A stretch of 64,000 nt of DNA from Phycisphaera sp. (lineage in GTDB: Bacteria > Planctomycetota > Phycisphaerae > Phycisphaerales > UBA1924): contig CP098402.1 in assembly GCA_025916675.1 (NCBI GenBank), forward strand, positions 3,033,205 to 3,097,204, read 5' to 3'. Each line of letters starts with the position of its first letter. The stretch's first letter is position 1. The notes beneath the pieces are model-generated. The model was given only the letters and a program-made list of their open reading frames with translations, searched no databases and was not told the DNA's origin. This document shows positions 18,321 to 25,449 of the stretch, piece by piece. A program made the position numbers and the translations under genes.

Positions 18321-20362
18321 TGGTTGCCACCTTCCTGCTCGTCGACCAGCTCGACCACCCAGGTCATCTGGAAGAACGACCGCGTCTGGCCCGCCGGGAT
18401 GTTCCGATCGGGCCGCGGGATCGGGTACGTGTTGATGAGATCCGACAACCCGCCGGGAAGCGTGCGCATACCAGTGTCTCGCGGCATGCCGGTGGGCAAG
18501 GGGGCATCATCGGGTGATTCACCCGTGGTGGTGACGCCCGGCTGCGCGGCACCAGGACGGCTGCGCGTGCGGCTCGGCCCCCTTGGGTTGCCCCCGCGGT
18601 CTGGGCGTTCGGCCCCGCGACCGGGCGGGGGCGCCACGGCGCCGCCCTCGGGTTCCCCGTCAGCGGCGGCCGTCGAGCCGAACTGCTGGGTCACGCCCCA
18701 ATCCACGGTGTCGGGCAGCAGCTTGTACGGCACGCCCGAGCGTTCCTGGTTGCTGCGCAGCCACTTGTCCAACGAGTTCACGATGAACTCGTTGGCGTTG
18801 GGTTGGTCGGTCCAGCCCACGAGCTTGATCGTGATCTGCGGCTTCTCGGGTCGATCTTCGTTACCGCTCGACCTGCCTTCGGCGTAGGGGTCGACGTTCG
18901 GGTCGGCCGGGCCGGCGTACTCGGTCGTGAACGTCTGCACGTGTACCGCGGGCGAATCGCCCGTGGCGCTCGCATCGCCCCCGGCCACCATGTCAGCGCG
19001 CTCGAGCATGAGGCCCAGGTCGTTCACGATGTTGGCGTACACGTCGCGATTCTCGGCCAGTTCGACCAGGTTCGAGAGCGTGCGATCAACGAGCTGCGAG
19101 CCCGTGACATCCGAGGCGTCGTTCTTCAGGGCCTCGCCACTGGTGAGCACCTGCTGGATGATCGGCGGTTGCGTCTCCGCGTCAACGGCGGCCTGGTCGA
19201 GGAACGGGCGGATAAACATCGCACCACCGGCCACCAGGCCCAGCGCTGCGGCAGCGGCGAACCACGGTGTCTTGCGGCGCCACACTGCCTCGCGCACCAC
19301 GGCGGCCGGCATCAGGTTGGCCTCGAGGGTGGTGAACTCCAGCCCCTGGAGCGCCAGCCCGTACGCGGTCATCAACTGCCCCGCGTTCTCGCCCAGGGTT
19401 GCCTCATCAACGCCGTCAAACTTGGCACGCTTGAACTCTTCGACCGTGTAGACCGTCAGCTGCACCTGCTGCTGGAGCGCCTTGCGGATGCCCTGCAGCT
19501 CGAACGTGGCACCGACGCCGATCACGCGTTGCAGGTCCGAGTCGCTGTGCAGCGACTGGTAATAGCCGATCGAACGCTGGATCTCCTGGCCCAGATCGCT
19601 GAAGATCGGCCGCAGCGCCTGCAGCACGTGCCGGGCGCTCTTGCTCTTGTGCACCTCGCGCTTGATCTTCTCGGCCTTGGGATAGCTCACGCTGAACTTG
19701 TCGACGATCTCTTGCGTGAAGTTGTTTCCACCAAGCGGGAAGGTGCGCACCCACACGCGGCCGGCCTCGGCGATGATCAGATCGGTGGACGTCGTGCCCA
19801 CGTCGACGATCACCGTGCCGGGCGTGCGCTCGTCGAACACCAGGTCGTACGCCAGCGCGTTGTACGCGGCGATCGGGCTGAGCGTCACGATGTCGGGCAC
19901 GATGCCGAAGTCGTCGTAGAGTTGGAGCTGTTGGCGGATGCGCTCCTTGGTCGACGCGAAGATGCCCACCTCGACGTCGGGCGAGTCGGGCGAGCGGAAG
20001 GTCTGGAAGTCCCACTCCACCTCGTCGAGCGAGAAGGGGATCTGCTGCTCGGCCTCGAAACGCACGATCTTGGGGATCTGCTTGGGCTCGACCGGCGGCA
20101 GCTTAGCGAAGCGGGCGAACGCCGCGTGCCCCGGCACGCTGACGGCGATGCGCGCCTTGCTCAGGTCGTACTGATTGACAAAGGCGCCCAGCGCCAATCG
20201 GGTCGCGTCGTCCTGGTTGAGCTCGGGCGTGGACAGCACCCGCTTGTGGGGCATGTTCACGAACTCTGCAACCTGCACGCCCTCGCCGTCCAGCACCAGC
20301 TTGACGGCCTTGATGCCGCCCGCGCCTACCTCGATGCCCCAGCACGCGTTCGATGTCGCCAT
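18317..20362 (-). CDS. pilM: PilM-like type IV pilus/secretion ATPase-fold protein with C-terminal membrane domain
   Basis: 681 aa. Residues 1 to about 345 are the actin-like PilM fold: WGIEVGAGGIKAVKL (phosphate loop 1), FEAEQQIPFSLDEVEWDF, TVIVDVGTTSTDLII (phosphate loop 2), and a late VGVGATFELQGIR. Then comes a membrane helix (about 372-392, WFAAAAALGLVAGG) and a periplasmic domain of nearly 290 residues with a Pro/Arg/Gly-rich linker. Classical PilM is about 350 aa, soluble, and binds the short cytosolic tail of the membrane protein PilN; here the two appear to be one chain. AAGGAAGG lies 8 nt before the ATG. Likely part of a type IV pilus or type II secretion inner-membrane platform. 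Confidence 0.85.
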   Translation of the reverse strand: MATSNACWGIEVGAGGIKAVKLVLDGEGVQVAEFVNMPHKRVLSTPELNQDDATRLALGAFVNQYDLSKARIAVSVPGHAAFARFAKLPPVEPKQIPKIVRFEAEQQIPFSLDEVEWDFQTFRSPDSPDVEVGIFASTKERIRQQLQLYDDFGIVPDIVTLSPIAAYNALAYDLVFDERTPGTVIVDVGTTSTDLIIAEAGRVWVRTFPLGGNNFTQEIVDKFSVSYPKAEKIKREVHKSKSARHVLQALRPIFSDLGQEIQRSIGYYQSLHSDSDLQRVIGVGATFELQGIRKALQQQVQLTVYTVEEFKRAKFDGVDEATLGENAGQLMTAYGLALQGLEFTTLEANLMPAAVVREAVWRRKTPWFAAAAALGLVAGGAMFIRPFLDQAAVDAETQPPIIQQVLTSGEALKNDASDVTGSQLVDRTLSNLVELAENRDVYANIVNDLGLMLERADMVAGGDASATGDSPAVHVQTFTTEYAGPADPNVDPYAEGRSSGNEDRPEKPQITIKLVGWTDQPNANEFIVNSLDKWLRSNQERSGVPYKLLPDTVDWGVTQQFGSTAAADGEPEGGAVAPPPGRGAERPDRGGNPRGPSRTRSRPGAAQPGVTTTGESPDDAPLPTGMPRDTGMRTLPGGLSDLINTYPIPRPDRNIPAGQTRSFFQMTWVVELVDEQEGGNQ

Positions 20363-20628
20363 GGTTGAAGCCTTCCTTACTTAGATACAAGAACCGAGAG
20401 AACCGAGTCCCGGGCCACCACCGACCCAATCGAATGCCGGGCCGCTCCCGCGACCCAGAGGGGCCGATCGTACTCCACCAGCGGGCTCCAGAGGCCGATC
20501 GGCCTCGCCCGCGAGCCCCACACGACCCATCCATACGACCCCGAGCCCGGGCAGTTGCCCAAAGCCGCCGGGCCGTTACAGCCCGGTGACCAAACCGATC
20601 CGGCTCGGAGATTGCTTGGGGAAGGCCC

Positions 20629-21987
20629 CTATTCGCCCGCCGACTCGATCACGCCGGCCACCATCGACACGAGCATGTGCCCGTTCTGGTCGATCGCCCC
20701 CTGGTAGTGCAGCACGCGGGCCGTGCTGGGCGCGGCAATGCCCATACCCGCCACGATCGGCCCGGTCGAGGACCATCGCGTGGGGTTCTGCTGCCAAGCC
20801 ATGGCGGCCACCATCTCCTCGGGCTTGCCCTGGGCCAGCAGCTCGAGCATATCGCGGTCGTGCTGGACCACCTTGCTGCGAGCCTGCTGGGACTCCTGCG
20901 AATCGCCCAGCAGTTGCACCTGGTCGCCGAACATCGGGCCGAAGTGGCTCAGGTCGAAGCTCGAAACGATCAGCGTGGTGCCGCCAAGATCCGTCAGGGC
21001 TTCACGGATGGCGTCCACGAACGGCTGGATGGCCACGCCGTTGCCGTCGTAGCTCTCGCCGTTATTGGCCGCCGCGTCGTGGACCAGGGCCGCGAACACC
21101 TTGGGGTAGTTCCCGGCGTCGTCCTTCCCAAAGACGTGCTGGATCCACGGCATCTGCAGCTCGATGCTGTGCTCGCGCTCGTGGTCGTAACGGTGCTCGA
21201 AGAGCTTGTCTCCCAAGGACTTGCGCAGACGGTCGGCCAGCTCGGTGTCCAGCGGGCACTCGCCGAAGGGGCTCTGGAAGCCCTTGTCGCAGCCCGCGAT
21301 TCCCGACGAGCGGCCGTAGTGGTTGGGGCCCAGGATGATGACCCGGTCCGGGCGGTCGACCACGCGCATCCGGCCGTAAGCCTTGGCGAAGACCAGCCCG
21401 CCGCGGGCGTAGTCGATGGCCGGCACGACCACGCCGGGCGGCAGGGCGTCGAAGCTGGGGTTCTCGTCGTCCTTCAGGGCCTCGTCGATGAGCTGGTCGA
21501 GGTGCTCGCGGAGCGCCTCGGGGGCCTCCTCGGCCAGTTGCTCCTCGGTGGGCTCGTTGCCCTCGCCGTACTTCTTCTTGACCAGCGCCTCGGCGTAGTC
21601 GGCCGAGTTCGACGGCGGCAGCGAGTCGGTGCTGTCAAAGGTCCGGGTGAAGTCGTCCCACACCTCGTCGAACTTCGGACCGTGCAGCAGGGCCGCGTCA
21701 TCGAGCTGGGCGACCAGCAGTTCCACGCTGCGGCGCTCCAAGCCCTGGCCGACCTGGTCGACGATCTCGTCGAGTGTCCGCGTGCCGTCCATCAGCGGCA
21801 GGATCTGCTGGGCCGCAGGCGAGGTGAAGACCACCTTGCGGCTGATCTGCCGGGCGTCGGCCACGCCCATCGCGGGCTTGCCCTCGATTTGAGAGGGAAA
21901 TCCCTTTATTTGACGCAGCTTGGGCTTAGCCTGGTGCGGCGCATTGGGATCGAAAGCGGGCGGTGTCGGGGCGGCAGGATCGCTCAT
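20629..21987 (-). CDS. MEMO1-family protein (AmmeMemoRadiSam system protein B-like) with N-terminal winged-helix-like domain
   Basis: 452 aa. Residues about 185-450 are a MEMO domain, related to extradiol dioxygenases: GPNHYGRS, then HEREHSIELQMPWI and SSFDLSHFG keep the characteristic His and acidic residues. Residues about 40-110 (VVFTSPAAQQILPLMDGTRT, then LDEIVDQVGQG) look like the PqqD-type winged helix used as a peptide-recognition element. The AMMECR1 and radical-SAM partners named in the 'AmmeMemoRadiSam' system are not in the window. The ATG at 21987 is preferred over an upstream TTG because TAACAT ends 5 nt before it. The reaction is unknown. Confidence 0.85.
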   Translation of the reverse strand: MSDPAAPTPPAFDPNAPHQAKPKLRQIKGFPSQIEGKPAMGVADARQISRKVVFTSPAAQQILPLMDGTRTLDEIVDQVGQGLERRSVELLVAQLDDAALLHGPKFDEVWDDFTRTFDSTDSLPPSNSADYAEALVKKKYGEGNEPTEEQLAEEAPEALREHLDQLIDEALKDDENPSFDALPPGVVVPAIDYARGGLVFAKAYGRMRVVDRPDRVIILGPNHYGRSSGIAGCDKGFQSPFGECPLDTELADRLRKSLGDKLFEHRYDHEREHSIELQMPWIQHVFGKDDAGNYPKVFAALVHDAAANNGESYDGNGVAIQPFVDAIREALTDLGGTTLIVSSFDLSHFGPMFGDQVQLLGDSQESQQARSKVVQHDRDMLELLAQGKPEEMVAAMAWQQNPTRWSSTGPIVAGMGIAAPSTARVLHYQGAIDQNGHMLVSMVAGVIESAGE

Positions 21988-21992
21988 GCGCA

Positions 21993-21998
21993 ATGTTA
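21993..21998 (-). promoter_or_regulatory. -10-like TAACAT, leaderless start of the MEMO gene
   Basis: TAACAT (21998-21993, minus strand) ends 5 nt before the ATG at 21987, with no Shine-Dalgarno sequence. Confidence 0.5.
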
Positions 21999-22092
21999 CC
22001 GCCCAGCACGGGTCAAGCCGACCGGTTCTCGGGCTGTTGGGCCCGATTGGACACGATCGGCAACCAAGCTACCATCTAGGCCCCCGTTCTGG

Positions 22093-22126
22093 AGCCCCGT
22101 TGGGTTCGATCGATGCGGGGCTTTTC
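22093..22126 (+). promoter_or_regulatory. Leader hairpin with T-tract before the 110-aa basic protein gene
   Basis: AGCCCCG (22093-22099) pairs with CGGGGCT (22116-22122), followed by TTTC. No plus-strand gene ends upstream (the neighbour is divergent), so the hairpin lies in the 5' leader of the next gene; a -10-like TACCAT is at 22070-22075. It could be an attenuator. Confidence 0.45.
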
Positions 22127-22151
22127 GTCTCAACCGCTGGGAAGTCTTGCC

Positions 22152-22484
22152 ATGGCCAACACGATCGACAGCCTCGACACCGGTGCCAAAGTCACCTGCA
22201 CCATCACCGCCGTGCCGCGCAGCCGCGCGGGCAAGGTCACCATCGGCCGCCTGATGAAGCAGGACCCCGAGATCCAACGCCACCTGCGCAAGGCCCAGGA
22301 CCGCCGCCGCCAGAACATGAAGGTCTACGTCCGCGGCGGCCGCGACTGGTACGCCCGGGAGAAGTGCGGCAAGGGCGGACAGGTCCGCGAGGGCGAGACC
22401 TTCAACATGACCTACGTGCCCCACCTCGCCGCCGATATGAAGTCGGTCGAGAGCTACCTCAAGGTCGAACCCGCCAAGGGCTGA
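22152..22484 (+). CDS. Small basic protein of unknown function
   Basis: 110 aa, rich in Arg and Lys, no signal peptide, no membrane segment. I do not recognise the family. It opens with a beta-strand-like part (AKVTCTITAVPRSRAGKVTI), has a very basic helix (QRHLRKAQDRRRQNMK), then VYVRGGRDWYAREKCGKGG and an acidic-to-neutral C-terminus. The start is supported by GGGAAG 6-11 nt upstream and consistent codon use. The basic character, small size and the terminator-like hairpin in its leader would suit an RNA- or ribosome-associated protein that controls its own synthesis, but that is speculation. Confidence 0.75.
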   Translation: MANTIDSLDTGAKVTCTITAVPRSRAGKVTIGRLMKQDPEIQRHLRKAQDRRRQNMKVYVRGGRDWYAREKCGKGGQVREGETFNMTYVPHLAADMKSVESYLKVEPAKG

Positions 22485-22494
22485 TCTGCTCCGC

Positions 22495-22500
22495 TAAACT
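22495..22500 (+). promoter_or_regulatory. -10-like TAAACT, leaderless start of the CusF-like lipoprotein
   Basis: TAAACT ends exactly 6 nt before the ATG at 22507; no ribosome site lies between. Confidence 0.5.
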
Positions 22501-22506
22501 TTGCGC

Positions 22507-22953
22507 ATGAAGAATGCTCCCCGAACCGGCCCGCTCCTCGCAGCGGGCCTTGTTGTTGTTAGCCTGGGCCTGTTCGCGTGTGGTGAGAGCGACCCAACGC
22601 CCGACGCGCGGTACACCACGCAAGGCCGCGTCTACTCGGTGGTCACCCCCGAGAGCCCGGCAAGCGAGTTCAAGATCCACCACGAGGCCATCCCGAACTT
22701 TGTGAATGGGCAGGGCGAGGTCGTGGGCATGAATAGCCACCCGATGTCGTTCCCTCGCGTCGCCGAAGGCATCGATGTTCAGCCGTTGGAAGTCGGCCAG
22801 CCGGTGCGGTTTACGTTCGATGTCACGTGGGGCGAGAGTTCCCCGACCTGGGTGATTACCGAACTCGAGCTGCTGCCCGATGACACGCGGTTCGCCTTTG
22901 AGATGCCCGAGGGCGATGAATCCGCCCCAACGCCCGATAGCTCTGGCGGCTGA
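22507..22953 (+). CDS. CusF-like copper-binding lipoprotein
   Basis: 148 aa. Signal peptide with lipobox SLGLFAC (Cys at about residue 25), so lipid-anchored in the envelope. The mature domain (about 38-130) follows the CusF/'copper-binding' beta-barrel pattern: YTTQGRVYSV, FKIHHEAIPNFV, then VVGMNSHPMSFP, then VGQPVRFTFDV. The His and Met residues in the HHEAIP and GMNSHPMSFP segments are the likely Cu(I) ligands. It would carry or buffer copper outside the cytoplasm. No Cus or Cop partner is adjacent. Acidic Ser/Pro tail. Confidence 0.75.
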   Translation: MKNAPRTGPLLAAGLVVVSLGLFACGESDPTPDARYTTQGRVYSVVTPESPASEFKIHHEAIPNFVNGQGEVVGMNSHPMSFPRVAEGIDVQPLEVGQPVRFTFDVTWGESSPTWVITELELLPDDTRFAFEMPEGDESAPTPDSSGG

Positions 22954-22995
22954 AAACGGTCACGCACGCTGCAACCCCGGTGCTGCCAGGCGATA

Positions 22996-23036
22996 GAAAA
23001 ACCCGGTGACGAACATCGAGTGCTCAATCACCGGGT
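22996..23036 (-). terminator. Terminator of the epimerase-UDG operon
   Basis: ACCCGGTGA/TCACCGGGT 9-bp stem (arms 23028-23036 and 23001-23009), followed on the minus strand by TTTTT at 23000-22996. It lies about 165 nt behind the UDG stop. Confidence 0.75.
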
Positions 23037-23200
23037 CTCGTGGGGGTCTTGGTTGTGCCCGGGCTGTCCCGGACGCCAGGATATTCGCGTCGATTGAATG
23101 CCCTGTTGCAGGGTGAATCAAAAAAATGGCATGGCTATTCCAAGCCCTTATGCAGATTCTTGCCCGATACGGACGAACCCCCACCCCGATCGGGAACGCC

Positions 23201-24043
23201 TCAGCGCGCCGGCACCGGCAGTTCCAGCCGCTCGAGGACCATCTTGAGGTCCTCCCACATCTTGCGTCGGGTGTCGGGCGTGTAGTTGCGCAGCAGATAG
23301 GCGGGGTGGTAGGTCGGCAAGACGTCGAAGCTCTTGCCCGAGGGTGTGGCCATGGGCCACCATTGGCCACGCAGCTCGCGCATCGAGAGGGTCTGGCCCG
23401 TGAGCAGCTTGGCCGAGGGCAGGCCGAGCGACACGATGGCCTCGGGGTTGATGGCCTCAATCTGCCGCATCAGGTAGGGGGCGCTGGCCTCGGCCTCCTC
23501 GATGGTGGGCGTGGCGTTGTTGGGCGGGCGCACTTTCAACACGTTGGCGATGTACACGTCCTCGCGCTTCAGGCCCATGGCCAGGATCATCTGGTCGAGC
23601 TTCTGCCCGGCCCGGCCCACGAAGGGGCGGCCCAGCCGGTCCTCGTCGGCCCCGGGTGCCTCGCCGATGAACATGATCCGGGCGCAGGGGTCGCCCTCAC
23701 CGAAGACGATGGTGCTGTGGGGCGTGCCCGTCTTGGCGTGCGGGGCGGCGGCGGTGTAATCCTCAAGGATCTCGTCAAGCAGTTGCTCGGCGACCTCTCG
23801 GGCGCTGCCGCTGGGTGCCTTTCGGGGCTTCTTCTCGACCTGGGCCTTGGGCTCTGGGCTTGCCTTGGGCATGGATGCCGGCTCCTGTGGTTGGGGCGCG
23901 GGCCTGGTTTGTGCAGGTTCGGAGGCCATCACTTCGGCCGCGAGGGGAGCGGGGGTGCCGAGCACGCCCCAGGCCACGCCAAGCTGGCCCCAGGCGCGGG
24001 CGTCCTGGGCGACGACACGCCCGATGGTTACCGGATCGGCCAC
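23201..24043 (-). CDS. Type 4-like uracil-DNA glycosylase without Fe-S cysteines
   Basis: 280 aa. It would excise uracil from DNA in base-excision repair. Motif A is GEAPGADEDRLGRPFVGRAG and motif B is HPAYLLR, both as in family 4 UDGs. Yet the four cysteines that bind the 4Fe-4S cluster are missing: the N-terminal CxxC region reads TAAAPHAKTG, the usual KCRPP reads KVRPP, and the following Cys is Ala (EASAPYL). Only one Cys (DPCARI) is left in the whole protein. An N-terminal extension of about 85 residues is Pro/Ala/Lys-rich. Start is the GTG at 24043, 2 nt behind the 69-aa gene's stop. Confidence 0.88.
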   Translation of the reverse strand: MADPVTIGRVVAQDARAWGQLGVAWGVLGTPAPLAAEVMASEPAQTRPAPQPQEPASMPKASPEPKAQVEKKPRKAPSGSAREVAEQLLDEILEDYTAAAPHAKTGTPHSTIVFGEGDPCARIMFIGEAPGADEDRLGRPFVGRAGQKLDQMILAMGLKREDVYIANVLKVRPPNNATPTIEEAEASAPYLMRQIEAINPEAIVSLGLPSAKLLTGQTLSMRELRGQWWPMATPSGKSFDVLPTYHPAYLLRNYTPDTRRKMWEDLKMVLERLELPVPAR

Positions 24044-24045
24044 GA

Positions 24046-24255
24046 TTAGCGCCCCCGCCTGACGCGATTCGCCCAGGCCCCGAACTCGATCATGCCGCGG
24101 ACGAGCTCACCCCTCGGTGGCATGCCGCGCCCGAAGGCTGTCTGCCAGCGCCATGCGTAGTACGGCCCGCGCAACCGGAAGCGGGCGACGATGGCCATGC
24201 GGGGCAGCTCGTACATCGCCAGGGGCAGGTCTCGCAGCAGGCCCAAGGCGGCCAC
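24046..24255 (-). CDS. Small basic protein of unknown function
   Basis: 69 aa, filling the space between the epimerase stop (TAG at 24256, immediately before this GTG) and the UDG start. The packing TAG-GTG...TAA-TC-GTG shows a tight operon and supports it as a real gene. The sequence is basic and aromatic: FRLRGPYYAWRWQTAFG, then ELVRGMIEFGAWANRVRRGR. No signal or clear membrane segment; an amphipathic, membrane- or nucleic-acid-associated role would be guesswork. Family not recognised. Confidence 0.65.
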   Translation of the reverse strand: MAALGLLRDLPLAMYELPRMAIVARFRLRGPYYAWRWQTAFGRGMPPRGELVRGMIEFGAWANRVRRGR

Positions 24256-25350
24256 CTAGTGCCCGCCGCTCGACGCGCCGGCCTCGATCTGGGCCCGGTG
24301 CCAGTGGATGGTCTCGGCCAGGCCCTCGCGCAGCGACGTGAACGGCTCGTACCCCAGAAGTCCCCGGGCCCGCTCGATGCTCGCCAGCGAGTGGCGGACC
24401 TCGCCCTGGCGGGCGGGCTGGTGCTGGGGCTTGATCGAGCTTGGGTCCACGTCGCTCTGCTGGCCCACGATCTCGGCCATCTGCTCGGCCAGACGATTGA
24501 GGCTGGTGGCGTGGCCCAGGCCCACGTTGGCGATGGCGTTGTCGGGCAGGGTGCTGGTGGCCCCGGCCAGCAGGTTCGCCTGCACGACGTTGGCGACAAA
24601 GGTGAAGTCCCGGGTCTGCTGGCCGTCCCCATAGATCACCGGCGGCTTGCCAGCCAGCATCCGCGAGGCAAAAGCAGGGATCACCGCGGCATACGCGGAA
24701 TCGGCCCGCTGGCGGGGGCCGAAGACGTTGAAGTACCGAAGGGCGATGCTCTCGAGCCCGTAGCAGCGTGCCCAGGTGGCCAGCAGTTGCTCACCGGCCA
24801 GCTTGCTCGCGGCATAGGGCGAGAGCGGGCAGGGGGGCATGTCTTCCTGGCAGGGCTCGCCCGACGTGGCCCCGTTGTCGCCGTAAATCGAACTGGAGCT
24901 CGATTGCACGATCCTGCCGCCGCCAGCAGCACGGAGGGCCTCAAGCACCCTCAGTGTGCCAGTGGCGTTCACATCCCACGCCCGGCCGGGCTGCTCGATG
25001 GAGAGCGGCACCGAACCGACGGCGGCCAGATGGAAAACCACCGGGCCGCGATCGGACTGGTCGGCCTTCCGGCCGCCGTGATCCAGCACGAACGCGTCGG
25101 CCAGGGCGGCCTGGTCGAGGATGGATCCATGCACGAACGCCACCCGATCGGGCTCGAGCTCGACGAGGTCGGCCACGTAGGACGCGTTGGAGTTCGAGAG
25201 GTCGTCGATGACCCGAACGTGGGCGCCCAGCGATACCAGGGCATCGACCAGATGGCTGCCGATGAAACCGGCACCTCCAGTGACCACCACCCGCCTGTGC
25301 TCATAGGCGGGGCGGACGCTGGCAACAAGCTCTGAGGGGAACCGCAGCAC
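24256..25350 (-). CDS. NAD-dependent nucleotide-sugar epimerase/dehydratase
   Basis: 364-aa extended short-chain dehydrogenase similar to UDP-glucose/UDP-GlcNAc 4-epimerases. The Rossmann motif is VVTGGAGFIGSH; the catalytic triad is in SSSSSIYGD and YAASK; GDGQQTRDFTFV and YFNVFGPRQ are typical of the nucleotide-sugar epimerase branch. It would supply sugars for envelope polysaccharides. The start is a GTG at 25350 with TAGGAT 6 nt upstream. First gene of a three-gene minus-strand operon with the 69-aa protein and UDG, a combination without obvious metabolic logic. Exact substrate cannot be assigned. Confidence 0.88.
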   Translation of the reverse strand: MLRFPSELVASVRPAYEHRRVVVTGGAGFIGSHLVDALVSLGAHVRVIDDLSNSNASYVADLVELEPDRVAFVHGSILDQAALADAFVLDHGGRKADQSDRGPVVFHLAAVGSVPLSIEQPGRAWDVNATGTLRVLEALRAAGGGRIVQSSSSSIYGDNGATSGEPCQEDMPPCPLSPYAASKLAGEQLLATWARCYGLESIALRYFNVFGPRQRADSAYAAVIPAFASRMLAGKPPVIYGDGQQTRDFTFVANVVQANLLAGATSTLPDNAIANVGLGHATSLNRLAEQMAEIVGQQSDVDPSSIKPQHQPARQGEVRHSLASIERARGLLGYEPFTSLREGLAETIHWHRAQIEAGASSGGH

Positions 25351-25356
25351 GGCCGT

Positions 25357-25362
25357 ATCCTA
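25357..25362 (-). promoter_or_regulatory. -10-like TAGGAT, leaderless start of the epimerase
   Basis: TAGGAT (25362-25357, minus strand) is 6 nt before the GTG at 25350; no Shine-Dalgarno sequence. Confidence 0.45.
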
Positions 25363-25438
25363 CCGCCTCTTTGCCCGAGCGAAGCGGGATTTTTTGGGGT
25401 CACGCAACACGCTCACGATCGGACGGCCAACCTTCCGA

Positions 25439-25444
25439 TACGCT
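25439..25444 (+). promoter_or_regulatory. -10-like TACGCT, leaderless start of murC
   Basis: TACGCT is 5 nt before the GTG at 25450. It would start the murC-murB-ddl operon. Confidence 0.5.
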
Positions 25445-25449
25445 TGATT

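Noticed and set aside
20369-20628. Gap upstream of pilM and behind the MEMO gene
   Set aside because: 260 nt with no coding frame, tRNA or convincing hairpin. The only usable elements are the pilM ribosome site and a weak TATCTAAGT near 20380.
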